A DNA stretch of 64,000 nucleotides from NCBI RefSeq assembly GCF_029893585.1, contig NZ_JARXYX010000040.1:1-64000 (forward strand), in the 5' to 3' direction. The DNA is from Streptomyces sp. LBL. Its GTDB lineage: Bacteria; Actinomycetota; Actinomycetes; Streptomycetales; Streptomycetaceae. Position numbers and translations under genes: made by a program. The notes under the pieces were generated by a model, which was not told where the DNA came from, did not search any database, and saw only the letters and a list, made by a program, of their open reading frames with translations. The first letter of the stretch is position 1. Each line of letters begins with the position of its first letter. Shown here one piece after another: positions 26,066 to 33,812 of this stretch.

Positions 26066-27022
26066 ATGACCGCAAGCTCCACCCGTCGTCCGACCGCCGC
26101 GCACTCCCGGCTAGGAGCGGTCGGTGCGATCGCGGTCGCAGGCGCCCTGCTGCTCACCGGCTGCGGTGACCAGACCAAGGACAAGAACTCGGACAGCAGC
26201 GCGGCGGCGAGCTCGGCGCCACTGGCGGACAAGCTGCCACAGGCGATCCGCGACAAGGGCGTCGTCAAGGTCGGTTCCGACATCGCGTACGCGCCCGTCG
26301 AGTTCAAGGACAAGTCCGGCAACGTCGCCGGCCTCGACCCGGAACTCGGGGCCGCGATGGGCAAGCAGCTCGGCGTCACGTTCCAATTCGAGAACGGCAC
26401 CTTCGACGCCCTGCTCACCGGTCTGCGCTCCAACCGCTACGACATCGCCATGTCCGCGATGACCGACAACAAGAACCGTCAGGAGGGCGTCGACCCCGAC
26501 ACGGGCAAGAAGGTCGGCGAGGGTGTCGACTTCGTCGACTACCTGACCGCCGGTGTCTCGATCTACACGCGAAAGGGCGACACCGGTGGCATCACCACCT
26601 GGTCCGACCTGTGCGGAAAGAAGCTTGCCGTGGAGCGCGGCACCGTCTCGGAGGACCTGGCCAAGTCCGAGACCAAGAAGTGCACCGGCGGCAAGAAGAT
26701 CACCATCGAGGCCTTCGACGACGACCAGCAGGCTCAGACCCGTCTGCGCTCCGGCGGCGCGGACGCGGCCTCCTCGGACTTCCCGGTTGCCGCGTACGCG
26801 GTGAAGACCTCCGGCGGAGGCAAGGACTTCCAGATCGTCGGCGACCAGGTCGAGGCGGCCCCGTACGGCATCGCGGTCTCCAAGGAGGACGTCCAGCTGC
26901 GGGACGCGCTGCAGGCGGCCATGAACGCGGTCATCAAGAACGGCGAGTACCAGAAGATCCTCGACAAGTGGGGCGCGGAGGACGGCGCCGTCAAGGAGTC
27001 CGTCGTCAACGGCGGCAAGTGA
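26066..27022 (+). CDS. Amino-acid ABC transporter substrate-binding lipoprotein
   Basis: A 318-residue family 3 (polar amino acid) solute-binding protein. A signal peptide ends in a lipobox LLLTGC at about residue 33, then a Ser/Asp/Lys linker, then the bilobed binding fold (IAYAPVEFKDKSGNVAGLDP, DALLTGLRSNRYDIAMSAM, LAVERGTVSEDLAKSE). It should be anchored to the outer face of the membrane and deliver ligand to the permease encoded 36 bp downstream. The ATG at 26066 follows CCGGAGGAACCC. Ligand specificity (glutamate, glutamine, other) cannot be fixed from the sequence. First gene of a three-gene operon. Confidence 0.92.
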   Translation: MTASSTRRPTAAHSRLGAVGAIAVAGALLLTGCGDQTKDKNSDSSAAASSAPLADKLPQAIRDKGVVKVGSDIAYAPVEFKDKSGNVAGLDPELGAAMGKQLGVTFQFENGTFDALLTGLRSNRYDIAMSAMTDNKNRQEGVDPDTGKKVGEGVDFVDYLTAGVSIYTRKGDTGGITTWSDLCGKKLAVERGTVSEDLAKSETKKCTGGKKITIEAFDDDQQAQTRLRSGGADAASSDFPVAAYAVKTSGGGKDFQIVGDQVEAAPYGIAVSKEDVQLRDALQAAMNAVIKNGEYQKILDKWGAEDGAVKESVVNGGK

Positions 27023-27057
27023 CCGCGCATCCGAGCGGACACTGAGAGGTAACACCC

Positions 27058-27984
27058 GTGACTGCTGACACTGACAAGACGGTGGCTACCCCCTCGGCCG
27101 GACCGGAGCCCATCAAGGCCATCCCGGTCCGGCACTACGGACGGTACGTCACCGCAGTCATAGCCATCGCGATCCTCGTCGCGATCATTTACGCGTTCGG
27201 CCAGGGCAAGATCAACTGGAATGCCGTTCCGGACTACTTCTTCGACGACCGGATCATGACCGGCGTCGGCAAAACCCTCCTGCTGACGGTCCTGTCGATG
27301 GTGATCGGCATCGTGGGCGGCATCATCCTCGCGGTGATGCGCCTGTCGAAGAACCCGGTGACCTCGTCGATCTCCTGGTTCTACATCTGGTTCTTCCGGG
27401 GCACCCCGGTCCTGGTCCAGCTGTTCCTCTGGTTCAACCTGGGCCTGGTCTTCGAGTACATCAACCTCGGTCCGATCTACAAGGACTACTGGTCGGACTT
27501 CATGACGCCGCTTCTGACGGCGTTGCTCGGGCTCGGCCTCAACGAGGCCGCGTACATGGCGGAGATCTGCCGCGCCGGTCTGCTCGCCGTCGACGAGGGC
27601 CAGACCGAGGCAGCCCACGCGCTGGGCATGAGCCACGGCAAGACGCTGCGCCGGATCGTCATCCCGCAGGCGATGCGCGTGATCGTGCCGCCGACGGGCA
27701 ACGAGGTCATCAACATGCTGAAGACGACCTCACTCGTGGCGCAGGTGCAGTTCGCGGAACTCTTCCGCTATGCCCAGGACATCGGCCAGAACTCCGGCGC
27801 CCCGGTGGAGATGTACTTCCTCGCCGCGGCCTGGTACCTGGTCATGACCTCGGTCCTGAGTGTGGGCCAGTACTACATCGAGCGGTACTACGCGCGCGGG
27901 TCGAGCCGCGCCCTGCCGCCGACCCCGTGGCAGAAGGTCAGGGCGCACCTGACGACCTTCTCGAGCAGGAAGGTCACGGCATGA
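27058..27984 (+). CDS. Amino-acid ABC transporter permease
   Basis: A 308-residue HisM/GlnP-type permease. A 35-residue cytoplasmic N-terminus precedes TM1 (about 33-50), and four to five further TM segments follow. The EAA loop is NEAAYMAEICRAGLLAVDEG continuing into TEAAHALGMS, which contacts the ATPase. Only one permease gene is present, so it should work as a homodimer. The start is a GTG at 27058 after GAGAGGTAACACCC. Its stop overlaps the ATPase start codon (ATGA at 27981-27984). The product is an inner-membrane protein. Confidence 0.92.
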   Translation: MTADTDKTVATPSAGPEPIKAIPVRHYGRYVTAVIAIAILVAIIYAFGQGKINWNAVPDYFFDDRIMTGVGKTLLLTVLSMVIGIVGGIILAVMRLSKNPVTSSISWFYIWFFRGTPVLVQLFLWFNLGLVFEYINLGPIYKDYWSDFMTPLLTALLGLGLNEAAYMAEICRAGLLAVDEGQTEAAHALGMSHGKTLRRIVIPQAMRVIVPPTGNEVINMLKTTSLVAQVQFAELFRYAQDIGQNSGAPVEMYFLAAAWYLVMTSVLSVGQYYIERYYARGSSRALPPTPWQKVRAHLTTFSSRKVTA

Positions 27985-28787
27985 CCGACAAGACGGGCAA
28001 GACGGACGCCGTCCCGCGCGACGGATCCACCGCCATGGTCAAGGCCGAGGGCGTCCACAAGAACTTCGGCCCCGTCGAGGTCCTCAAGGGCATCGACCTG
28101 GAGGTGAGGTCCGGTGAGGTGTTCTGCCTCATCGGCCCCTCCGGCTCCGGCAAGTCGACCTTCCTCCGCTGCATCAACCACCTGGAGAAGATCAACACCG
28201 GCCGGCTCTACGTGGATGGGGAGCTGGTCGGATACCGCCAGAAGGGGGACAAGCTGTACGAGCTCAAGGACAGCGAAGTCGCCCTGAAGCGCCGGGACAT
28301 CGGCATGGTCTTCCAGCGCTTCAACCTGTTCCCGCACATGACGGCGGCGGAGAACGTCATCGAGGCACCGATCCAGGTCAGGGGCACCAACAAGACCCAG
28401 GCCAGGGAGCGTGCGACGCAGCTCCTGGAGCGGGTGGGCCTGGCCGACAAAGCCGGGAGCTACCCCTCGCAACTCTCCGGCGGCCAGCAGCAGCGCGTCG
28501 CCATCGCCCGGGCCCTCGCCATGGACCCGAAGCTGATGCTCTTCGACGAGCCGACCTCGGCCCTCGACCCGGAGTTGGTCGGCGACGTCCTGGACGTCAT
28601 GCGCGACCTCGCCGAGTCCGGCATGACGATGATCGTCGTCACCCACGAGATGGGCTTCGCCCGGGAGGTGGGCGACTCGCTGGTCTTCATGGATGACGGC
28701 GTGGTCGTCGAGTCCGGTCACCCGCGGGACGTGCTGACCAACCCCCAGCACGAGCGAACGCAGTCGTTCCTGTCCAAGGTGCTGTGA
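27981..28787 (+). CDS. Amino-acid ABC transporter ATP-binding protein
   Basis: A 268-residue GlnQ-type ATPase. Walker A is GPSGSGKST (about residues 54-62), the signature LSGGQQQRVAIARALAM (about 165-181), Walker B LMLFDEPTSALDPE, and the H-loop His is in VVTHEMGFA. A 22-residue variable N-terminus is not part of the fold. Translation is coupled to the permease by a 4-bp overlap. It powers import by the two preceding gene products. A strong terminator 8 bp after the stop closes the operon. Confidence 0.95.
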   Translation: MTDKTGKTDAVPRDGSTAMVKAEGVHKNFGPVEVLKGIDLEVRSGEVFCLIGPSGSGKSTFLRCINHLEKINTGRLYVDGELVGYRQKGDKLYELKDSEVALKRRDIGMVFQRFNLFPHMTAAENVIEAPIQVRGTNKTQARERATQLLERVGLADKAGSYPSQLSGGQQQRVAIARALAMDPKLMLFDEPTSALDPELVGDVLDVMRDLAESGMTMIVVTHEMGFAREVGDSLVFMDDGVVVESGHPRDVLTNPQHERTQSFLSKVL

Positions 28788-28795
28788 GCAAAAGC

Positions 28796-28831
28796 AGGGG
28801 GCCTGACGCCAATTACGGCGTTAGGCCCCCT
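28796..28831. terminator. Terminator after the amino-acid ABC operon
   Basis: AGGGGGCCTGACGCC and GGCGTTAGGCCCCCT pair over 15 positions with one G-T wobble and a 6-nt loop. It may act in both directions, since the next gene is convergent. Confidence 0.88.
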
Positions 28832-28855
28832 GTTCACATTCCAACGGAACCGCAA

Positions 28856-29257
28856 CTACCTCGGGGAGATGTATCCCGTGTACGCCCATGACGCGTTGTG
28901 CTTCGGGCCGGTGTTGCCGTCACGCGTGAACCCCATGAAGGACACGTAGTTGTTGGTTCCCTCCTTGAAGTCGTAGTCGCAGACGACTGGACCATTGTTC
29001 GATCCGTTGGCATCCGCACACTCGCCTTCGCGACCGGAGCCGTCATAGGCGTACCACTTGACGACCGCGCGCTCTCCGTCCGCCCTCAAGTCGTCAACAA
29101 TGAACTTGTCACCATCGCCGTCGAAGCAGATGCTGTACGCCGACTGATCGACCGTACATGTCTTGGTGTAGGCCGAGGCAGGTGACGCCACGACTACACT
29201 TCCTGCCAGGACAAGCCCCAAAGTTGCCGCCGACGTGGCGATTGCCCGGATACTCAT
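28856..29257 (-). CDS. Small secreted hypothetical protein
   Basis: A 133-residue protein with a clear Sec signal peptide (about 1-29, ending ASA before YTKTC). The mature 104 residues contain four cysteines (TCTV, ICFD, GECAD, VVCDY), likely two disulfides, and many Gly, Asp, Asn and aromatic residues. This looks like a compact extracellular beta-rich domain. I do not recognise the family. The ATG at 29257 follows GGGAGGGGAATC. It is convergent with the ABC operon and shares the terminator region. It could be a small exported inhibitor or matrix protein, but nothing in the context supports a choice. Confidence 0.75.
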   Translation of the reverse strand: MSIRAIATSAATLGLVLAGSVVVASPASAYTKTCTVDQSAYSICFDGDGDKFIVDDLRADGERAVVKWYAYDGSGREGECADANGSNNGPVVCDYDFKEGTNNYVSFMGFTRDGNTGPKHNASWAYTGYISPR

Positions 29258-29769
29258 CTGATTCCCCTCCCGTGCTCGCGTCCTCGCGACTCACTCGAAG
29301 AGCCGACCAGGCGTCGAGCCCTTGACTATCTCTTGGCGACGACACTGCCATCAAGATGGTCCCGGCAGGAATGAATCTGAGCGAAAATTGAGCTTGATGC
29401 CTCGGATCCATTTCAGCGCGAGTTCCAACGTGTCCGAAATTCGAGCCGCACATCGGCCAAAACTCGCCGACCCGTTTCTTGCGCAGCACGTGCTTGTCGG
29501 CGGTCGCTGAACCTGGGTTCTGGATCAATTTCCGCGCCAGAGCCACGGTTCAGAGAACAGCGACAGTGCGCAGCCGCGCAGCGGACGGCGCGTCCCCGTC
29601 GGCGTCGCCCTCCACCTCTCCGTGCCTGGGCCGGGCCACCAGGTCCGATCGACAGATCTCACCACCAGGGGTGGCGTTTCACACGCTCGACATAGCACCG
29701 CTATTCACGTAATACCCTTAACATCAGCCACCCCTTACACAGGTACGCTCAGGAAGCCAAAGGACCCTC
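29258..29769. other. Intergenic region, no gene seen
   Basis: These 512 bp lie between a minus-strand secreted-protein gene and the plus-strand CGNR gene. GC content is lower than in neighbouring coding DNA, as expected for promoter-bearing sequence. I see no protein with Streptomyces codon bias on either strand and no strong hairpin. An AT-richer stretch at 29690-29730 probably holds the CGNR promoter. Confidence 0.5.
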
Positions 29770-30399
29770 ATGGAACTGGCCTATTACTCGGATTACGCCG
29801 TACGTCTCGTCAACAGCGAGGAACCGGCCCGGGGCAAGGACACGTTGACCTCGGTCGAGGCGATCCACGGCCTCTTCGGCGGGAACAAGGGGGTGGCCCG
29901 GCGTGCCACGGACGCGGACGTCACCCGGTTCCGGGGCGTACGGGCCCGTCTCCGGGCGGTCTTCCAGGCGGCGGACACCGGCGACGAGACCCTGGCGGTG
30001 GACCTGCTGAACTCCCTGCTGCTGGAGTTCCCGGTGAGCCCGCAGATCTCCGGCCACGACCACCGGGACGACGAGGACCGGCCGCTGTGGCACATGCACC
30101 TGGCGGACCACCCGTCCAACGCGACCGCCGGGTACGCGGCGATCGCGGCGATGGGCCTGGCCATCCACCTGACGGAGTACGGCGTGGACCGCCTGGGCCT
30201 GTGCGAGGCGGCCCCGTGCCGCAACGCCTACCTGGACACGTCCACCAACCGCTCCCGGCGCTACTGCTCCGACCGCTGCGCCACCCGCGCCAACGTGGCG
30301 GCCTACCGGGCCCGCAAACGCCTGGAGGCGGACCGGTCGGACAGCACGAGCCGGGCGGCCGACAGCGCCCAGCGCACCGCGGCGAACAGCGAGCGCTGA
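29770..30399 (+). CDS. CGNR zinc-finger (ABATE domain) protein
   Basis: A 209-residue protein with the ABATE/DUF1470 arrangement: an alpha-helical N-terminal ligand-binding-like domain (about 1-140) and a C-terminal CGNR-type zinc finger. The four finger cysteines are in CEAAPCRNAYLD and RRYCSDRCATRANVAAYRARK, with CRNAY in place of CGNR. The family is thought to comprise stress-linked transcription regulators, but few members have been studied. The ATG at 29770 follows AAAGGA. The last 97 bp overlap the 3' end of sodX on the opposite strand, so one of the C-termini may be poorly constrained (here a Ser/Arg/Ala tail). Confidence 0.85.
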   Translation: MELAYYSDYAVRLVNSEEPARGKDTLTSVEAIHGLFGGNKGVARRATDADVTRFRGVRARLRAVFQAADTGDETLAVDLLNSLLLEFPVSPQISGHDHRDDEDRPLWHMHLADHPSNATAGYAAIAAMGLAIHLTEYGVDRLGLCEAAPCRNAYLDTSTNRSRRYCSDRCATRANVAAYRARKRLEADRSDSTSRAADSAQRTAANSER

Positions 30400-30737
30400 T
30401 CCGGCTTCAGCGGCCGGTAACGGAAGCGGACCTTGCCCAGGACCAACTCGTCCGGCACGGTGCCGTAGTCGGTGCTGTCGCCGCCGGCGTACGGATTGTC
30501 GCCGAGCACCCACCAGCCCCCCTCACGCCGCTCCACGGCCCGCTTCACGACGAGCAGGTCCTGTTGGAACGGATGGCGCAGGACGACCACCTCCCCGGGC
30601 CTGATCCGGGCGCCCCACTGCACCACGAGACGGTCCCCGTGGCGGAGCGTGGGCACCATCGACGGCCCGGTCACCTCGGCCAACCCGAACGGCAGCACGG
30701 CGCCCCTGCGCTCGGTTTCCTGCGACAGCTCCGGCAT
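30303..30737 (-). CDS. sodX: Nickel-type superoxide dismutase maturation protease SodX
   Basis: A 144-residue S26/S24-like protease that removes the N-terminal propeptide of SodN, exposing the His-Cys nickel hook. Catalytic Ser is in EVTGPSMVPTL (about residue 25) and Lys in LLVVKRAVERR (about 61); GDNP near residue 77 is the conserved box D-like element. There is no membrane anchor, unlike export signal peptidases, consistent with cytoplasmic action. Start ATG at 30737. It diverges from sodN across 145 bp, the usual sodN-sodX association of actinobacteria. Its 3' end overlaps the CGNR gene tail to tail by 97 bp. Confidence 0.9.
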   Translation of the reverse strand: MPELSQETERRGAVLPFGLAEVTGPSMVPTLRHGDRLVVQWGARIRPGEVVVLRHPFQQDLLVVKRAVERREGGWWVLGDNPYAGGDSTDYGTVPDELVLGKVRFRYRPLKPDQRSLFAAVRWALSAARLVLSDRSASRRLRAR

Positions 30738-30882
30738 CACCCGGCACCTCCCCGGTCCATCCTCCACCAGTCTCAGTCTGACCCTGGACTTTTGCCCTAA
30801 GCCCATGGGGGCACCCGCCAAAACCCTTCCCCCGGGGAGTAATGTCGCACCTGAGAAGACGATCACGAGGAAGGAATGCTTC

Positions 30883-31278
30883 ATGCTTTCCCGCCTGTTT
30901 GCCCCCAAGGTCAAGGTCAGCGCCCACTGCGACCTGCCCTGCGGCGTGTACGACCCGGCCCAGGCCCGCATCGAGGCGGAGTCGGTCAAGGCTGTCCAGG
31001 AAAAGATGGCCGGCAACGACGACCCGCACTTCCAGGCACGCGCCACCGTCATCAAGGAGCAGCGTGCCGAGCTGGCCAAGCACCACGTCTCCGTGCTGTG
31101 GAGCGACTACTTCAAGCCCCCGCACTTCGAGAAGTACCCGGAGCTGCACCAGCTGGTCAACGACGCCCTGAAGGCCCTCTCGGCCGCCAAGGGTTCGACC
31201 GACCCCGCCACGGGCCAGAAGGCCCTGGACTACATCGCCCAGATCGACAAGATTTTCTGGGAAACCAAGAAGGCCTGA
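30883..31278 (+). CDS. sodN: Nickel superoxide dismutase SodN
   Basis: A 131-residue precursor that converts superoxide to oxygen and hydrogen peroxide in the cytoplasm. Fourteen propeptide residues (MLSRLFAPKVKVSA) precede the mature start HCDLPCGVYDP, whose His1, Cys2 and Cys6 bind nickel. The remainder is a four-helix bundle that assembles as a hexamer. The ATG at 30883 follows AGGAAGGA. SodX for propeptide removal is encoded divergently upstream. In S. coelicolor nickel availability switches between SodN and the iron enzyme SodF through Nur, and an RNA from the sodN 3' UTR represses sodF. The 3' UTR here is long and structured, compatible with the same arrangement. Confidence 0.97.
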   Translation: MLSRLFAPKVKVSAHCDLPCGVYDPAQARIEAESVKAVQEKMAGNDDPHFQARATVIKEQRAELAKHHVSVLWSDYFKPPHFEKYPELHQLVNDALKALSAAKGSTDPATGQKALDYIAQIDKIFWETKKA

Positions 31279-31393
31279 TCTCCGATCATGCCGCTTGACC
31301 TGCGGTTTCTTTCGATCGCCTGGTCTAACTGCCCGCACCCGGTCCGCAGGACGCCGAGCTCGGCGTCCATGACGGTCCGGGTGCGGTCTTTTT
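31279..31393 (+). ncRNA. sodN 3' UTR, candidate s-SodF-like regulatory RNA
   Basis: About 50 nt of unstructured sequence (31279-31332) precede a strong terminator hairpin. In S. coelicolor the sodN 3' UTR is processed into s-SodF, which pairs with the sodF ribosome-binding site. The unstructured part here contains CTTGACCTGCGGTTTC, which could be the seed, but sodF is not in the window, so pairing cannot be checked. Confidence 0.4.
31333..31393 (+). terminator. Terminator of sodN
   Basis: CCGCACCCGGTCCG (31333-31346) pairs with CGGTCCGGGTGCGG (31373-31386) with one mismatch. An inner perfect palindrome, ACGCCGAGCTCGGCGT (31351-31366), forms a second hairpin. TCTTTTT follows, giving a textbook intrinsic terminator. 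Confidence 0.92.
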
Positions 31394-31529
31394 CGCTCGG
31401 CGGACGCACGGCCGAGAACCAGCTGGACCCGCCGGCGCCCGCCCCGCCGCCGTCGACGAGGGCGCAGGCGCAGGCGCAGGCGCAGGCCGGAGATCGTAAA
31501 CAGCCGCTCCGGGCCGTCGGCGGGCCGTT

Positions 31530-32216
31530 TCAGCCGATCGGTTCCGGCAGCGGGACGACCTCGTAGGCCAGGCGGATCGTGTCTCCGGTGGCCGGATCGC
31601 CCAGTTCCACGCGCCAGGCCTCGGCGAACTGGTCCACGTCCTCGGTCATCGGAATCGTCCCGGAGATGAGAACGGTACCGGGCACCAAGTCGCCGCGGGA
31701 GCGCAGGACTTCGGCCCAGTAGCCCGGAGTGAGCAACTCCGCGAGCGTGCCGCGCTGGATCTCGGTCTCCTGCCCGCGGTGGGTGACCCAGGCCCGCAGC
31801 GTGAGGTCGTCGACGCGCGCCTGGACGTCGTCCAGGCGCCAGGCACGGCGGGCGATCACGTCCGGGCCCGCGTTCTTGCTCCAGGCGACTCCGTGCACCT
31901 CGAGATCCCGGTCGGTGTGATCGCAGGCGGCCGTGAGCAGCAGCTCACCGTCCGCGGCGACGACCAGGGCCCACTCGGCCTCGCCGGAGGTGCGCGCGTG
32001 CTGGACGGCGACCCGGTCGGTCTGCTGGGCCAGATACGGGGAGACGGGGTAGAGCGCCGGGGTCACGGACGGCGCGGGAACACCGAGTTCGGCCAACTCC
32101 GCAACGTGCGCGGCGACCTCGCCCTGGCTGCGCCCGGCATACCCGGCGTTGAACACTTGATGGACGTCGACGTCACGGGTGGAACCGTCGGGCAGCTCGA
32201 AGGTCAGCACGGCCAC
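31530..32216 (-). CDS. DUF2848 family protein (fumarylacetoacetase-like)
   Basis: A 228-residue DUF2848 protein. The family is uncharacterised but has a C-terminal pattern resembling fumarylacetoacetate hydrolase-type enzymes (PGTVLISGTIPMTED, then GDPATGDTIRLAYEV). The N-terminal part includes FNAGYAGRSQGEV and PALYPVSPYL. No signal peptide. The start is a GTG at 32216 with CAGGAG six bases upstream. It is divergent from an MHS-family transporter gene, with a 28-bp operator dyad between them that also occurs at the GntR gene 3.4 kb away. I infer a hydrolytic or decarboxylating step in the catabolism of an imported small acid; the substrate is unknown. Confidence 0.8.
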   Translation of the reverse strand: MAVLTFELPDGSTRDVDVHQVFNAGYAGRSQGEVAAHVAELAELGVPAPSVTPALYPVSPYLAQQTDRVAVQHARTSGEAEWALVVAADGELLLTAACDHTDRDLEVHGVAWSKNAGPDVIARRAWRLDDVQARVDDLTLRAWVTHRGQETEIQRGTLAELLTPGYWAEVLRSRGDLVPGTVLISGTIPMTEDVDQFAEAWRVELGDPATGDTIRLAYEVVPLPEPIG

Positions 32217-32271
32217 AAGAACTCCTGAAAGGGTCGGTTTCGAAGCGGTTAACTTCCGGCGCGGGACTTGC

Positions 32272-32299
32272 GCATACGACCTGTATACAAGAAGTATGC
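32272..32299. promoter_or_regulatory. 28-bp operator dyad between the DUF2848 and MFS genes
   Basis: GCATAC-N4-TGTATACA-N4-GTATGC is symmetric over all 20 defined bases. A closely matching copy overlaps the start of the GntR regulator gene at 35739-35766. Nested dyads of this kind suit a GntR/FCD dimer or dimer pair and would control both divergent genes. Confidence 0.7.
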
Positions 32300-32338
32300 C
32301 GAAAGGTCGATGTCCCCACGACGCAAGGAACAGGCAGC

Positions 32339-33697
32339 ATGCAACCCACCCAGCAGGCCACGGCGACGCCGCGCCCCGGCCGCTCAGGTATCCGCCGCGC
32401 CTTCTTCGCCAGCCTCACCGGGACCGCCCTGGAGTGGTACGACTTCGCGGTCTACTCGGCCGCCGCGGCCCTGGTCTTCGGCGATCTGTTCTTCCCCTCG
32501 GAAGACCCCCTCACGGGCACCCTCCTGGCGTTCTCCACCTATGCCGTCGGTTATGTCTCCCGCCCACTGGGCGGTTTCGTCTTCGGCTGGCTCGGCGATG
32601 TGATCGGCCGCAAGAAGGTCCTCATCGCCACGCTGGTCCTGATCGGCGTGGCCACCTTCCTGATCGGGCTGCTGCCCGCCTACGGCACGGTCGGCGTGGC
32701 CGCGCCGATCGCCCTGGTCGTGCTGCGCTTCGCGCAGGGAGTCGGGGTGGGCGGCGAGTGGGGCGGCGCCGTCCTGCTGTCCAGCGAGTTCGGCGACCCG
32801 CGTCGCCGCGGTTTCTACGCGTCGGCCGCCCAGATCGGACCGCCTGCGGGCAACCTGCTGGCCAATGGCGTCCTGGCCACGCTCGGCGCCCTGCTGACGG
32901 AAGACCAGTTCCTTTCCTGGGGCTGGCGCGTGGCGTTCCTGCTGTCCGGTGCGCTGGTCGCCTTCGGCCTGTGGATCCGGGCGAAGCTGGAGGAGACACC
33001 GGTGTTCAAGGCGATGGAGGCCGAGGGCACCCGGCCCGAGGCGCCGGTCCGCGAGGTGTTCACCACCGAGCCCCGCGCGCTGTTCGCGGCCATTCTCAGC
33101 CGGGTGGCCCCCGACGTGCTCTACGCGATGTTCACCGTCTTCGTCCTGACCTACGCAACCGATGAACTGGGCATGTCGCGCGGCTCCGCGCTGATCGCCG
33201 TACTCATCGGCTCGTCGCTGCAGGTCTTCCTCATCCCGCTGGCCGGCGCCGTGTCCGACCGGGTCAACCGGCGTCTGCTGTACGGCTGCTCCGCCGTGGC
33301 CGCGGGCGTGTGGCCGTTCGTGTTCTTCCTCATGGTCGACGGCGGCAGCTGGATCCTGCTGGTGTGCGGCGTCGTCGGAGGACTCGTGATCCATTCCTTC
33401 ATGTACGGGCCGCAGGCGGCCTTCGTCGCGGAGCAGTTCTCGCCGCGCCTGCGCTACACAGGCTCCTCGCTGGCCTACACGCTCGCCGGTCTCATCGGTG
33501 GCGCGATCGCTCCGCTGCTGTTCACCGCCCTGCTCAGCTCCTACGACAGCTGGGTTCCACTCGCGCTGTACATCGCGGTCGCCGCGGCCGTCACCATCGC
33601 AGGACTGGCCCTGGGCCGGGACGCCGACCAGGCCGGGGAAGAAGAGACGCGGCTCGTCCCCCACGCCACGACCGAACCCGCCGCCGAGATCACCTGA
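32339..33697 (+). CDS. MFS transporter, metabolite:H+ symporter (MHS) type
   Basis: A 452-residue 12-TM proton symporter of the MHS family (relatives: ShiA, KgtP, ProP). It begins with the diagnostic RAFFASLTGTALEWYDFAVY stretch (about residues 18-37). The TM2-3 loop motif is GWLGDVIGRKKVL, and FAQGVGVGGEWGGAVLL and LRYTGSSLAYTLAGLIGGA are further family blocks. It should import an organic acid, betaine-like or similar small metabolite. The ATG at 32339 follows AAGGAACAGGCAGC. It is the first gene of the plus-strand arm of the GntR-controlled island, with a nitrilase-family gene 115 bp downstream. The divergent operator at 32272-32299 is close to its promoter. Confidence 0.92.
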   Translation: MQPTQQATATPRPGRSGIRRAFFASLTGTALEWYDFAVYSAAAALVFGDLFFPSEDPLTGTLLAFSTYAVGYVSRPLGGFVFGWLGDVIGRKKVLIATLVLIGVATFLIGLLPAYGTVGVAAPIALVVLRFAQGVGVGGEWGGAVLLSSEFGDPRRRGFYASAAQIGPPAGNLLANGVLATLGALLTEDQFLSWGWRVAFLLSGALVAFGLWIRAKLEETPVFKAMEAEGTRPEAPVREVFTTEPRALFAAILSRVAPDVLYAMFTVFVLTYATDELGMSRGSALIAVLIGSSLQVFLIPLAGAVSDRVNRRLLYGCSAVAAGVWPFVFFLMVDGGSWILLVCGVVGGLVIHSFMYGPQAAFVAEQFSPRLRYTGSSLAYTLAGLIGGAIAPLLFTALLSSYDSWVPLALYIAVAAAVTIAGLALGRDADQAGEEETRLVPHATTEPAAEIT

Positions 33698-33812
33698 GCA
33701 CGCGGCACACAGCCCCGGCTCCCCGCTCCCCTGGCTCCGCACTCCACCCCGCTCCATCGCCCTTCCACCCCCGTTCACCCCCGTCCACCCCGCCCTCGAG
33801 AAAGGCCACCTT

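Noticed and set aside
28796..28831. Small RNA or riboswitch at the end of the ABC operon
   Set aside because: The hairpin is fully explained as a terminator located 8 bp after the stop codon, with no conserved riboswitch features.
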